Source: Laetiporus sulphureus 93-53
Taxonomy: Eukaryota > Basidiomycota > Agaricomycetes > Polyporales > Laetiporaceae
Direction of reading: 5' to 3'
DNA length: 64,000 nucleotides
Assembly: GCF_001632365.1 (NCBI RefSeq)
Contig: NW_024468533.1
Location: 33,413-97,412 of the forward strand
The translations under genes were made by a program, and so were the position numbers. Every line of letters begins with the position of its first letter. The first letter of the stretch is position 1. Positions 44,364 to 55,780 of this stretch are shown here, in pieces. The notes beneath the pieces were generated by a model that was given only the letters and a program-made list of their open reading frames with translations, made no database searches and was not told the DNA's origin.

Positions 44364-45422
44364 CACTGGGTGAAACAATCAATAATTTGAGATGATAAAT
44401 GATAAAAATATTGAAAAAAAGTTCAAATCTTTTAAGCATCTTCACTGTCAATTTTTGATAAAAGTATATAAAATATTTTTAACATCTTTTGTTGAAAAAG
44501 ATGATGAAAAGATTGAAAGGAGATTGCATAAAATATTAATAATTATTTCTTTGATCATTTTACAATCTTTCATATAAAACTATGATGAAAAGTTTCAAAA
44601 ACAAATTCCCCTTTTTTTGATCAAAGATGATAAAAATATTGTGACTATGTCACACTCTTATTTTTATATACTAAGCTAATACTAAGATCTGGAGGTAAAT
44701 ACTCAGATTTATATATTAGCGCTGCACTAGTACTATAGTCATAAGAGTAATACTAACATTTCAATGTTAGCAGTATGCTAATACTAAGATTTAAATGCTA
44801 GTACTATGCTAGTATTAAGGTCTGAAGATTAGAAATAAGCTAGTACTAAGGTCTGCAGATTAGTACTAAGGTTTGAAGGTTAGTACTATGCTAGTACTAA
44901 GGTCTGGAGGTCAGTACTAAGGTCTAAATGCTAGTACTAGCATAGTACTAGCATGGTATTGATCTCTAAATGTTAGCACTAGCTTAGTACTAGCATTTAA
45001 AATTTAGTATTAGCATACTGCTAATATTAGAATCTTAGTCTTACTCTTCTGACTATAGCACTAGTATAATGTTAACACATAAACCTGAGTATTAACCTCC
45101 ACATCTTAGTACTAGCTTAGAAAACAAGGGCGTGACACAGTCAAAATATTTTCATCATCTTTGATAAAAAAAAGTGAAAAAAGATTTTGAAACTTTTCAT
45201 CATAGTTTTGTATGAAAGATTGTAAAATGATCGAAGAAATAATTATTAATATTTCATGCAATCTCCTTGCAATCTTTTCATCATCTTTCACAATAAAAAA
45301 TGTTAAAAATATTTTAAATACTTTTATCACAAATTGACAGTAAAGATGCTTAAAAGATTTGAACTTTTTCTTTAATATTTTTATCCTCTTTCACCTTAAA
45401 TTATTGATTGCTTCACCCAGTG
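44364..45422. repeat. Large palindrome 1 (about 1.06 kb)
   Basis: The ends are CACTGGGTGAAACAATCAAT and its inverse (ATTGATTGCTTCACCCAGTG). The outer arms (44364-44660 and 45130-45422) pair closely; the middle arms (44640-45130) pair less well around a centre near 44893 and are full of CTAGTACTA and AAGGTCT words. Both arms contain the same short open frame (IEKKFKSF.. / KIFLTFFIVKDDEKI). A fold-back element is the simplest reading. Confidence 0.85.
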
Positions 45423-45570
45423 TCCAGACTATTAAACATTGCAACCAAGACATCCTCCATGATGGAAATTTTCATGTAACTGATTATACTTACGGTGTGA
45501 TCTTGGCTGGTTGAAATGATTGTCATCATCATCATGAGTCATGTGAGAGGTGGACACTACAGGTGTAATG

Positions 45571-46848
45571 AAAACTCACAAGGCTTGATTGACTGATATC
45601 AGAATCATCATCATTCTCCACTCTGAGTATCCCTTTCTCCCTCTCTCATTCCATTTATAGAAGCACAACCTCAAGTCTGAGATTGAGAGCACTGAGGTCT
45701 GATGACCCACCATCATCTTGAGTTGCACGAGAGGTGGACGCTACAGACTCAGTGTAATTGCACCTCATTTGGCTAGACATGAGACTGGTCTCTGGCTTAG
45801 CAGTGCCACTATGAGGTTGTCTCAAATGAGAAGAAGACAAGTCATCCTCACCTATCTCCCTGATTGCACCCTCGATGATCAGGACCCAACTTACAGCTCA
45901 CCATGAATCAGGAAAGATGCAAAATAAGGTAACGAAAAGCATGAAAGATATAGCACACAATGTCTGCACTAGCCAGAAAGGCTCAGTAGTAAGAGGTCAC
46001 TCCAGGGAGAAACAACTGCAAATGATGCTGATGCATGGCTTTACAAATTCATATCCAGCAATGACGGGGTGCTGAATCTCAACCCAGGGAGGGTTGAAAA
46101 ATGCAGGAATCAGGATTAAGAGACAAGTTTGATCATACACGAGTTAAGAAAAGTGGAGAACAAGGCACCACGGTCACATGCAGTGATGGCTATGGAGGGT
46201 GTGACTTCACTGTGACTGAAATTTCTTTCTGCCCCTTTCCTCTACACCACTGACACTAGAGGAGGCTTGCTGCCTGCTCTAGCTCAGGACCTTTCATGCT
46301 CAATTCCAATTCCTGCATTTTTCAACCCTCCCTGGGTTGAGATTCAGCACCCCGTCATTGCTGGATATGAATTTGTAAAGCCATGCATCAGCATCATTTG
46401 CAGTTGTTTCTCCCTGGAGTGACCTCTTACTACTGAGCCTTTCTGGCTAGTGCAGACATTGTGTGCTGTATCTTTCATGCTTTTCGTTACCTTATTTTGC
46501 ATCTTTCCTGATTCATGGTGAGCTGTAAGTTGGGTCCTGATCATCGAGGGTGCAATCTGGGAGATAGGTGAGGATGACTTGTCTTCTTCTCATTTGAGAC
46601 AACCTCATAGTGGCACTGCTAAGCCAGAGACCAGTCTCATGTCTAGCCAGATGAGGTGCAATTACACTGAGTCTGTAGCGTCCACCTCTCGTGCAACTCA
46701 AGATGATGGTGGGTCATCAGACCTCAGTGCTCTCAATCTCAGACTTGAGGTTGTGCTTCCATAAATGGAATGAGAGAGGGAGGAAGGGATATTCAGAGTG
46801 GAGAATGATGATGATTCTGATATCAGTCAATCAAGCCTTGTGAGTTTT
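45571..46848. repeat. Large palindrome 2 (about 1.28 kb, 200-bp spacer)
   Basis: The arm 45571-46108 recurs inverted at 46310-46848 with only a few mismatches; 60-residue frames translate almost identically from both arms (MSSSHLRQPHSGTAKPETSL and MIRTQLTAHHESGKMQNKVT). The spacer is about 46109-46309. A segment of the spacer (GAGGCTTGCTGCCTGCTCTAG) recurs just outside the palindrome at about 46908. Arms this similar imply recent formation or ongoing gene conversion. Confidence 0.9.
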
Positions 46849-47683
46849 CTCTTCATCACTTCTTTCGCTGACTTTTCTACTTGTAAACCACACAGTGCTG
46901 ATGCTAGAGAAGGCTTGCTGCCTGCTCTAGTGATGAGTACACCTCCCTGGTGTACCCTTCTCAGAAACCTCCACACTCACACCCTCCCACATTGCACCTC
47001 ATTGATGTGTGCTATGCCATGTCTTCCTGACACCAGAATGTTGAGGAGGTTACATGGGCATGGTTGGTCTTATGGTTCTGCTGCTCAGGCATTCTCAATC
47101 TTTCGACTCGAGGCCATTTGCCTCATGAGGCATTTATGACTGTCACGCATCTGGTTTAATACCTTCTTTTTGCTCTAGTCAACAGGTTTGTAGTTGCAGG
47201 TATGATGGCACAAAGAGAGGACAAGCAAAAGAATCAGGACTTTTCAGTCTTCTAAATCTGCAATCTGCTACATGCCATCTCCTGTGTTCATCAATGCCAT
47301 ACAATTCACCATCAAAGTTGTGTTATTCTCACTGTCTGCTTCAGCACTCAGTTCAGGAACTCTCAAATTATTAGTAATTGTATTCAAATGAACATAGTGC
47401 TATCAATGTTTGATGATGATTTCCAGAATAGTTCTCTGCCACCCAAGTAGAGCCAGATGTCAGAGAGAGATGTACATCTCTCTCGTAACATTTTCAATTC
47501 CTCACTTCAGTTGACAGCGGCATCCTCCCACATTTGTAGCAAGAATAGGAGGAGAAATTGCTGAAGCCAAGGCCCAATGGCAAAGGTGACTCTCAATTGT
47601 ACTTAATTATCTGCATTGTCTGACTAAGACGTAGAGAGGAGCTCACCAGGAACAATTGTGCTAAATGCATCACTATTTCTGGG
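46849..47683. other. Unassigned stretch
   Basis: A + frame to 47139 is open but has no recognisable motif. The rest has no frame of note and is CpG-poor. Confidence 0.4.
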
Positions 47684-48230
47684 TCATGAGGCTTGCTGAA
47701 GGGCAATGCACTTGACTTGAATCAAAGCAGCATCGATCACGTGTAGGTGATAGTCACTGAAGGGTGAAATGTCACTCTCAGCTGTAAAGTATGGGGGGAG
47801 AGTGCAATCCAAATGCCAGAGCACTTTGTGGGCTATAACATTCTCCATCACTTTCACCACATTGCACACATACTTTGCTGGACTATTGTCACTGTCATCC
47901 AATAGAATGATCAGTTTCTCCAATGCTGAAAGTGGATGTTGATTATTGCTCAAGAGACAAATAAGATAAGTGAGGGGACCTCTGAGAGTCTTCAAGTGTA
48001 GCAGAGAAGGGGAGGGCAATATCAGCATGCAGCATCTGCTGCAGTGAGAATGGTACCCTACATGGAGTTTGTGCAGGCCCCAATGATGTTGCAGGAAGTG
48101 ATCAAGAGCAAGTTGTGTGAGCTTCCCCTCAATCTGCAGAATTTGAAGGGTGGGCACATTAATTTGTTCGAGGATCTGGGACCAGGACAGGGTACACGAG
48201 GGAGCTGAGAGACAGATTGGGAATTAGGAT
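47684..48230 (-). pseudogene. F-box/LRR-like protein remnant, C-terminal exon
   Basis: After an acceptor (TCTCTCAG, about 48203) the frame reads LSAPSCTLSWSQILEQINVP, then TLQILQIEGKLTQLALDHFL and SLLHLKTLRGPLTYLICLLS with PLSALEKLIILLDD, and ends at 47684. The regular L..L...G.L and P.L..L.TL pattern resembles the leucine-rich half of Agaricomycete F-box proteins, which recruit substrates to ubiquitin ligase. The F-box itself was not found, so the family call is tentative. Confidence 0.4.
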
Positions 48231-49329
48231 AAGTTAGATAAGACAGAGGATGAGGATGAGGATGAGTTAGATGTGGTAAAGGAATAAGGCAGAGGTGGAG
48301 AAAGATAAAGATGGGGCAGAGGCAGAGCAAGATAATGATTAAGAAGGAAATGGAGAACAATGATGACAAGACAGAGAAGGAGAAGAATGAGAATGAGGCA
48401 GAGGGGAATGCTACTATCGCTGAAAAGGTAGCACTCTCAACACATGATCCTCTCTCATTCCTTATGTGGCTGAACTGTCCTGGCTACTGAAGGTTAGACG
48501 AAACTACTACAGACAATCACAATCGTGACTCTGGCTCTTCTTGATCACCCTCTGACCTCGCTGTTGAGGAAGTGAGGATGCCAAGAGAAGCCCATTGAGC
48601 ATTTAAGTCTTACTCCTCATCACATTCTGGGAAATTACAGTAGTACATGGGAAACAATTAATAACAATAAATGTATACGTTAAAGTAGTAATAATTTTAA
48701 TGCAGAAAATTCTGAATAGATATGCGTGAGAGAACAAGTGCAGGTTTACGGAGCATGATGCTCGATGTCGAAGGTGTGATTTCACCATTGCACCAGTGCA
48801 ATTGATTGAATTTGTCTGGCTGTTTCCTTGTTCTCCTGAATTCTCCCATTCTGAGCTGATTGATTTCTGGTTCATCTTTGTCACCATTTTGCCACATGCA
48901 TCCCTGATCCACTCCTTAAATGACATATATGGACTACACTCCGGTGCTCAAGCACTTACCAGTACCAGAGTCAGCCATCCTCGCACTGGACATTGTCAGC
49001 TGTATTTAACTGTGGAATAATCATCTGTGCATCGCCAGTTACTTGAGACTGGCACTCGTTGTCACCTTACACAATTAGTTTCATTTTTGCAGTGCCGAGT
49101 ATTATTGAATGAAATAGAAAGTTAGGGGTCGAAAGGTGTGAAGTGAGTCATTACTACATCGACTAAATTGAATTTCACATTTATATTGGGTGGCATACAA
49201 GTACATATTATGCCATGGCATTATTATTATGTGGCTCTCCACATCCTGCAGGAGAATTAGGTTGGACTCTGAATTTGGGTGTCGCCCCCAGTTAGGGTCA
49301 CTGCATAGCAGCACATAGTGCCACAATAT
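48231..49329. other. Purine-rich tract and unassigned DNA
   Basis: 48235-48410 is strongly purine-rich on the + strand (GATGAGGATGAGGATGAG and AGAAGGAGAAGAATGAGAAT). The rest has short unrecognised frames on both strands (for example 48926-48603, minus). Confidence 0.45.
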
Positions 49330-50077
49330 ATTTTATTGAATAATTAGGTACTGAAGAAACACACATACTATCCAGTAGTACGCTACATTGGAGACAATAT
49401 GGTTGTCCATATGAGACATATTCACTGGCAAATATTTGTGGACTACGATATGAGATTGTTAAACACCTGAATTGTATCAATTGATTATTATGCACATTTC
49501 GCATGAGATGAAGATAAGGGCTCACAATTGATTGTTATCGTATACTTAATTATACCATCTCAGTGATGTATTTAAGGCACAACCGCGGCAAACAGCACAC
49601 GATGTAAGTGCTGCGCTCTCCTGCGACAGACATCCAATGGTAACAACATTGTGGTACAGTCTGACCAGATTCAAGTGCACAAGTTTCTGCAATGATCATC
49701 TACTAGCAATATTCTGGCTAAGAAGTGCGGCATATGCTTTCACTGATATGTGCCGTGCCTTGCCATGGTTACCATAGGATGTCTGTGGAGAGCGCAGCAC
49801 TTACATCATGTGGTGTTTGCTGCGGTTGTGCCTTAAATACATCACTGAGATGGTATAATTAAGTATATGATAATAATCAATTGTGAGCCCTTATCTTCAT
49901 CTCATGCGGAATGTGCATAATAAACAATTGATACAATTCAGATGTCTAACAATCTCATATCAAAGTCTACAAATATTTGCCAGTGAATATGTCTCATATG
50001 GATGACCATATTGTCGCCAATGTAGCGTACTACTGGATAGTATGTGTGTTTCTTCAGTACTAATTATTCAATAAATG
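49330..50077. repeat. Large palindrome 3 (about 750 bp, 120-bp spacer)
   Basis: The arm 49330-49647 (ATTTTATTGAATAATTAGGT ... CATCCAATGGTAAC) is repeated inverted at 49768-50077 with scattered mismatches. Inner parts carry GCACAACCGCGGCAAACAGC and its near inverse. There is no coding frame. It resembles a MITE or fold-back element, with candidate ends ATTTATTGAATAATTA; no clear target duplication. Confidence 0.85.
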
Positions 50078-50134
50078 TATTTTTTATATGGCAACCCTTA
50101 CCCTCACCTTCAGCAATTGAATTCAAGAATTCCC

Positions 50135-50478
50135 TATAATGGTATTGAGGCTTCTGTTTGTTAGAACTTAATCAACAGTATGCCAGACAGGGTTGGAGCA
50201 GCATTGAGGGCAAAGGGAGAGTATACAAAGTACTGAAGTTAGACATTTTTGTTTTCAGAATTGTCAGCCACAAAACTGTTGCAATGCTTTTTTTGTAAAG
50301 AACTTTTCATATCTTCCCAACCATCAAGCCAATTTACTTTATCCAAGTGGCATTTGAAAGCTCATATCATAGGCTTTCAAATGACATATAAGTTTGCATA
50401 TCTGGCTATTTTGGTTCCTGAGATATAAGCCAAATAATGTGACCATTACAAACATTGCAACAGTTTTGTGGCTCACTG
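50135..50478 (+). mobile_element. Tc1/mariner element 3, 3' fragment
   Basis: It has the last ~30 transposase codons (NGIEASVC, a TAG, NLINSMPDRVGAALRAKGEY then TKY and TGA) and the complete 3' inverted repeat, ending CAACAGTTTTGTGGCTCACTG at 50478 followed by TA. It is closest to element 2. The 5' part is absent. Confidence 0.8.
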
Positions 50479-50480
50479 TA

Positions 50481-51259
50481 AGTACAACAATTAGGTGAAC
50501 AGGTCTAAGGGAAAGCATGTCCATGGATGCACCAGAAGAAACCTCTGGGGCATCCAGCATACTCGACACAAATATATATACTACAGCTGTCAGTCCTCTA
50601 AAGGGAAGTGAGCGTTGGGGAGCTAAGCATCAAGTTGAGAAAGCATCTACTAAAGTAGGGAATATTGATACCATGTAAGGAGAAAGTGGCCGATAGCCCA
50701 ACACTGAAGGTGGCCCTCCAATCATGGATTGCAACAACAGTGCCAATCTGGAACTGAAGCACATGCAGCGCAATGTAAGACTAAATCACAAGCACAACAA
50801 ATGCTGCACACCATGTAATGTACGAGGAAGACAGCCTGCACCCAACGCATGCACTCACTTTGCATCAGACTCCGTTCCATACATATCAAACAAATGGTTA
50901 GTATGCATTGTTCAGTGATCATGCATGACAACTGAACAAGATTGCTCATCAATGCATGCACATGGGCCCCTTCCACCTCGACTCGCCTGATGGCAGCTCC
51001 TGTCAGATCCGGTTACGGATTCTGCTTGATGAGCTCCCATTTAGGGGAACCGTTCGGATGCGGGACCCCACGAGAAGGTTGGCGTGAACATCATGCAATG
51101 TTTGCGGTGTCACTCGGATGTCATATTGCAGCATTGATCCATTGTCTCACGATACGATCATACACACCTACACTATTTGAGCCTCGGAGGTTCTCGATGA
51201 GATCATCTCCATCCTATCCGAGCCCATCTATCACTCGCGAACAGCCTACTCGGCTCACT
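50481..51259. other. Boundary stretch without recognised gene
   Basis: Short frames only. CpG content rises sharply from about 51000, marking the passage from transposon island to gene-rich DNA. Confidence 0.5.
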
Positions 51260-52600
51260 TCACACCCCGAAAATGGACTTGGGCAACATCATTCCAATCT
51301 GTAAGGGCAGGCCATCAGTCGGCCTTCTCGCTGAGCCGATGGCGGAGGTATTCACCACGTAGTTCGGCATATCCACCTATGCGCGAGACATGGAAGGCCC
51401 GTCAGCTCAGTATATCGGAGTCGGAATTATGAATAGAACACCACGCACTACTTCGTGCATACGTAGGTCGCAGGCGACGCTGCAGAGCATGTACGCTTCG
51501 ACGCGAGTCATCTTGAACTCGCCACACAAGAAATCAATCATGTTGCGCACGGCTGCTCTGGTGGCTTCGCGGATGTCTACGGATGCATGGAAGTGGAGCA
51601 GATCAGGCTTCTCGCCATGGTCACAGCGGAAGAACTCGTACGCACCAGCATCGATGCCCGTCGTGCAGTAGTACGTCTCCGGCGGCACAACGGTCGTCAA
51701 GAAGTGCGGCGTCGTGGGGTATCGATAGTCCTTGCGCACGGTGAGGCGAACGGTCACCTTCAGCAGCGTCTCGATGGCTGTGCCTGCGCAAGTGGCGTGA
51801 ATGCTGAGCGGCGAGATCCGGAAGCGAATAGGGAGGGGCGTGGTGCGCTTAGTTGACTACTCACCACAGACCTCTGCAGAACAGTCACAGAAGCTCAGTA
51901 AGGGCGACGTGCAGCACGTCCTGCTTACCTCCATCACCTTGTGCAGCATGACCGTCCTAGAATAGATAGCCGTTGATGAATATGTACATTCTACGCGGAT
52001 CGTCCCGACTGAAACGTATGCGATAATTATTGGCAAAGTACAGATACTGACTCCGATTGAAAACAGCGCCCCCTTCACCGCTACTGGAAGGTACAGCATC
52101 GAGCCGGCGGTTAGATGGCGTGTGTCGATGTTGCCACCGGTCTTGTATGGCGGGATGGTCGAGAAGGCACCCTTCTCTCCGGGGGCGACACCCATCTCTC
52201 CCGCGAAGGGTCTCAAAGGGACCTTGATCTTGCGGCTCTCGTCAAAGTATGCATATCCATAGATGTCTCCCTCCTCGTTCTTGTGCAGCTTCCATATTTT
52301 CAGATGTGGTTCTGGGAACTCGTTCGCAAGCAGTCCGAAGCCGGGGATGCACGCGGTCCAGCCCCAATCGGCCGTCTCGACACGGAGAACGTCAACCTGG
52401 AGAGTGTCACCGGGTTCAGCCGTCTCGACGTACACAGGGCCGTTGACCTGATCCAGCTGAGAAAACACGAGCGAAGCGATGCTGTGCGTGGTGGATGCCG
52501 GCGTGATTTGGCCGTTGGACGCGTCGAGGCAATCGAAAGTTATGGTATCTCCAGAGGAAACGCGCAACACGGGTGGGATGCTAGTGAACACTGAATTCAT
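51260..52600 (-). CDS. Acetamidase/formamidase family protein
   Basis: Enzymes of the FmdA/AmdA family hydrolyse short amides such as formamide or acetamide to ammonia and the acid, serving nitrogen use. Six exons fit in frame: 52600-52052, 51956-51929, 51873-51865, 51783-51449, 51376-51356, 51298-51260, giving 326 residues, close to the family length. Family motifs: NGPVYVETAEPGDTLQVDV (exon 1), GDGHAAQGDGEVCGTAIE (spanning exons 1-4), RYPTTPHFLTT, and the C-terminal VDMPNYV|IGMMLPKSIF. All introns have GT-AG ends. Exon 3 is only 9 bases but is required to give GEVCGT. No signal peptide, so probably cytosolic. Its start is 968 bases from the divergent G-alpha start. Substrate cannot be decided from sequence. 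Confidence 0.88.
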
Positions 52601-53567
52601 CAGCTGTACTTGATTGCGAACACGCTAGTGCGCGCGTGCCTATTGTCCCAAGCGAGGTGGCACTGCGAACGATTGATAGCGTGGATGGACATTAGGAGAA
52701 CGGAGGGCCGTAAGGATAGGTTGCAGACCGTAGCAACCGCGCAGTGGCTGTAGATGGCGAGGCTGTGCACAACTTTTCCACCAGATAGCGGGTGGCCTTA
52801 ACAGCACACGTGACATGCTGATCCTAACCCTAGCATCGTTGTTGGGGCGCAGAAATTGCCGCATTGTCGGCGATAGAATCCACGACGACGTCGACTGCGA
52901 GATGCTGCTGGTGCCGGACAGGAGATGTGAAGCGGCGTCAATGATAGTGGCACGTACGTGACACATAATCTGGGACGGGCCCATTACTAGCGGCCGAGGG
53001 AGCGAGCCATCAATGTATTAGCCTGCCGGCTGAATTGAAACTGCTGCATGGTGACCGAGAACGCGGAGAAATTCCTGCACTCTGCATGTCGCGGATGTTG
53101 TTGCAGATCAGCTCCCAGGGTCTTCCGTGTGAGGCTATGCATGGACACCAATAAGCAGAGAAGAATGGGGCATGGGACCACATACCACGTCTTGCATCTT
53201 TGATGCGAGGATATGAACAGCAAGTGGGTTATCACGTTGAGCTGAGACCGCCAGTCCGGGGGGCTCTGCAGTGATATTTGCCATGTCAGCAGGCGATCGC
53301 AGAGTCAATGCTTGGTAGCGTCGTCGACCGGTGATGCGCAGCTGCGAGTCGAGGGCATCTCGAGACAAAGAGTGACAGATATGCTTATGGTTGCTGTGCA
53401 GGATGATTGATGGCTGATAGCCAGGAACTGTGGCGTGCGCGGTCGCTGTCCTCGTTCGTGATCGGCCCGCCTACACATGTCGACAGATCTCCTTCTCGCC
53501 TGAATGTCCCTCATTGCCTTCTCCTCTCCTTTCTCCCCCTCCGTTTACCTCCTCCCCCGACGCCTCC
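52601..53567. other. Intergenic region between divergent genes
   Basis: No gene recognised. It should contain the promoters of the amidase (-) and G-alpha (+) genes; the last 60 bases before 53568 are strongly pyrimidine-rich (CTCCTCTCCTTTCTCCCCCT), typical of a fungal promoter near transcription start. Confidence 0.5.
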
Positions 53568-55780
53568 ATGTTCTCCGGCGACGCCGACGACCCCCTCTCC
53601 CGCGCCCTCCAGCCCCCGCCCGACGAGTCCCCTGACGACCGCGCCCTTCGTCTCCAGCAGCAGAAGGAGGCACAGGCCGTCTCCCACAAAATCGACGAGG
53701 ATATCCAGGAGTCCAAGAAGGCGTTTGACAGGAGAAAGAAGGCCGTGAAGATCCTTCTCTTGGGTAAGCCCCGCTCGTCGCGGTGTGGCTGTGCTCCCAC
53801 CCTCAACGCCTATCTCTTGTAGGACAGGCGGAATCAGGCAAGAGTACCACTTTGAAGAGTGCGTCGAGACGCGTCTAGCTTTCTCATGGCTGCTGCTAAG
53901 CATCGCCACCAGACTTCCAGCTAGCCTTCTCGCCAGCTCATTTCCGCAACGAGCGCGCGGCGTGGAAGACGATCATCCAGCTGAACCTCATAAGGTGCGA
54001 CAACAACGTCAGTCGGCATTATTCTCTTCTACAGCCCGTTCTAGATCCATCAAACGCCTTGTGGAGGTTCTACAAGAAGAATGGGAGCAGTCCGTCGCAT
54101 CCCTACGTCCAGACAAGGGCAAGGGCGTTGCAGGCCGCAGCCCTCCCGCGCCGACTGTCCGCTTCTCGACATCTCCTCTGACCGACAACCACCGGCGCAT
54201 ACGCATGCGATTGTCTCCTCTGCTTGCTGTCGAGGAGCAGCTGACAAAGAAGCTCCTGCCTGAGGCTAATGATAAGTTGCAGGACGTATGCGTGCGCGCC
54301 GGGAGCGGGTGGAAGGGCGTGATTGCTACGATCTCAGCGAATTACCCAGAGAAGCGGCCGGGTGCGCCTGACCCACGCGCAAAGGATGACCCGACGGCAA
54401 TGCTGGCGGCGTTTAAGGAAGATATTGTGTCACTCTGGGAGGACCCGGTGGTGAAAGCAGTGCTCAAGAAGCACAATGTCCGGCTGCAGGACATGCCAGG
54501 CTTGTGCGTTGTTCGTTAATCTGTTGTATTGCTAGCATATACTCACTTATTCCAGCTTCCTAAATGATGCCGCGCGGATAGCAACCGTCACCTACGAACC
54601 AACTGACGGTATGCCCTCTTAATGCAGGTATCTCGTCATCACATCCTCAATTGCCCTTCACAGACGACATTGTACGTGCACGGCTGCGCACACTAGGCGT
54701 AGAAGAGCATCGGTTCACGATGGAAAGCGGTCAGTCAGACTCTTCCGCCGGATACGACTGATGTTCACCGCCCAGCAGGCGCACTGCCGGGCTCTGAGTG
54801 GTATATCTACGATGTCGGCGGGAGCCGCAGCAATGTGCGTCCATGCTCACCGCCTTCTGGCTGCGACGACGACATGACTTAAACTGCATAGCGACCAATG
54901 TGGATACCGTACTTTGACGACGTGCAAGCCATCATCTTCCTTGCACCGCTTGCGTTCAACTTAATGCTGGAAGAAGATACGAAGGTCAATCGCCTGGTAG
55001 GTCTGACTCATGTGCATACACTCGCTTATCTCATGTAACGCATCTTCGCCGCGCCCGCCTCTCGACCGCAGGAAGACTCCATCATGCTATGGAAGGAGAT
55101 ATGTGGTAACCCTCTCCTCGCGAAGACGACGCTGATTCTCTTCCTCAACAAGGTTCGTCGCTTCACTTCATGGGGTGATTATCCCCGCCCTGATTGATGC
55201 TGCTCGCCTTGGCGACCCGATGGCTGACGACACTTTTGCATGTCTTCCTGTGCAGATGGACATATTGCAGGCGACGCTCGCGGCGGGCATCCGCGTGAAC
55301 AAGTACGTGCCGAGTTATGGCGACCAGCCAAACGATGTGCAGCACGTCACCAAGTGTACGTGCGTGGGTGCGCGGGGGTTGCGCGCTCCGATGTTGATCG
55401 TGCTATATTAGCGGAATGCTGACATGCTGCTGTGCTTTCCGTAGATTTCAGAGACAAATTCCGCGGTTACCATGTAAGTCCCGGGTCATGTAGCTCACCG
55501 GTGCATCATAGCCGCTCACATCACTGTTCGCTAGAAACGCCTCTCACCTCAAATGCGATCATTCTACTGGCATGAAACATCTGTCATTGTAGGTTGCCCC
55601 TCTTTCGGAATGTTTGCCTTTGCTGAAGCTGTGTCGGTCGCAGGACACACGATCTACGGCTGCCATACTCATTGGTGGTACGTATGTCGTTGCGTAACTG
55701 TGCTCCCTGCTGACTGGTGATTCTTCACAGTGCGTGAGGGAATCCTTCGCGCACACTTGCAGAGTGTGAACGTCATCTGA
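53568..55780 (+). CDS. Divergent, long G-protein alpha subunit
   Basis: G-alpha subunits bind GTP and relay signals from membrane receptors. Fourteen exons fit in frame: 53568-53763, 53823-53858, 53913-53994, 54045-54503, 54556-54608, 54664-54729, 54779-54834, 54892-54996, 55072-55152, 55256-55355, 55445-55473, 55535-55588, 55644-55677, 55731-55780, giving 466 residues against about 350 for canonical members. Motifs: P-loop LLLGQAESGKSTTLK, switch I RARLRTLGVEE (Arg and Mg-binding Thr kept), switch II YDVGGSRSN (catalytic Gln replaced by Ser), FLNKMD, and TSVIDT in place of TCATDT. The N-terminus (MFSGDADDPLSRAL) lacks the Gly2 for myristoylation. The extra length is in the N-terminus and the helical domain (exon 4). 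The start has pyrimidine-rich upstream DNA. Confidence 0.9.

Noticed and set aside
44640..45130. CRISPR-like array suggested by recurring short words
   Set aside because: No constant repeat-spacer periodicity, and the words occur in both orientations inside a palindrome in a eukaryotic genome.
52115..52594. 159-codon + frame
   Set aside because: Antisense of exon 1 of the amidase gene, which carries clear family motifs on the minus strand.
53471..53909. Minus-strand frames over the start of the G-alpha gene
   Set aside because: Mirror of the G-alpha coding strand and its pyrimidine-rich leader; no motif.
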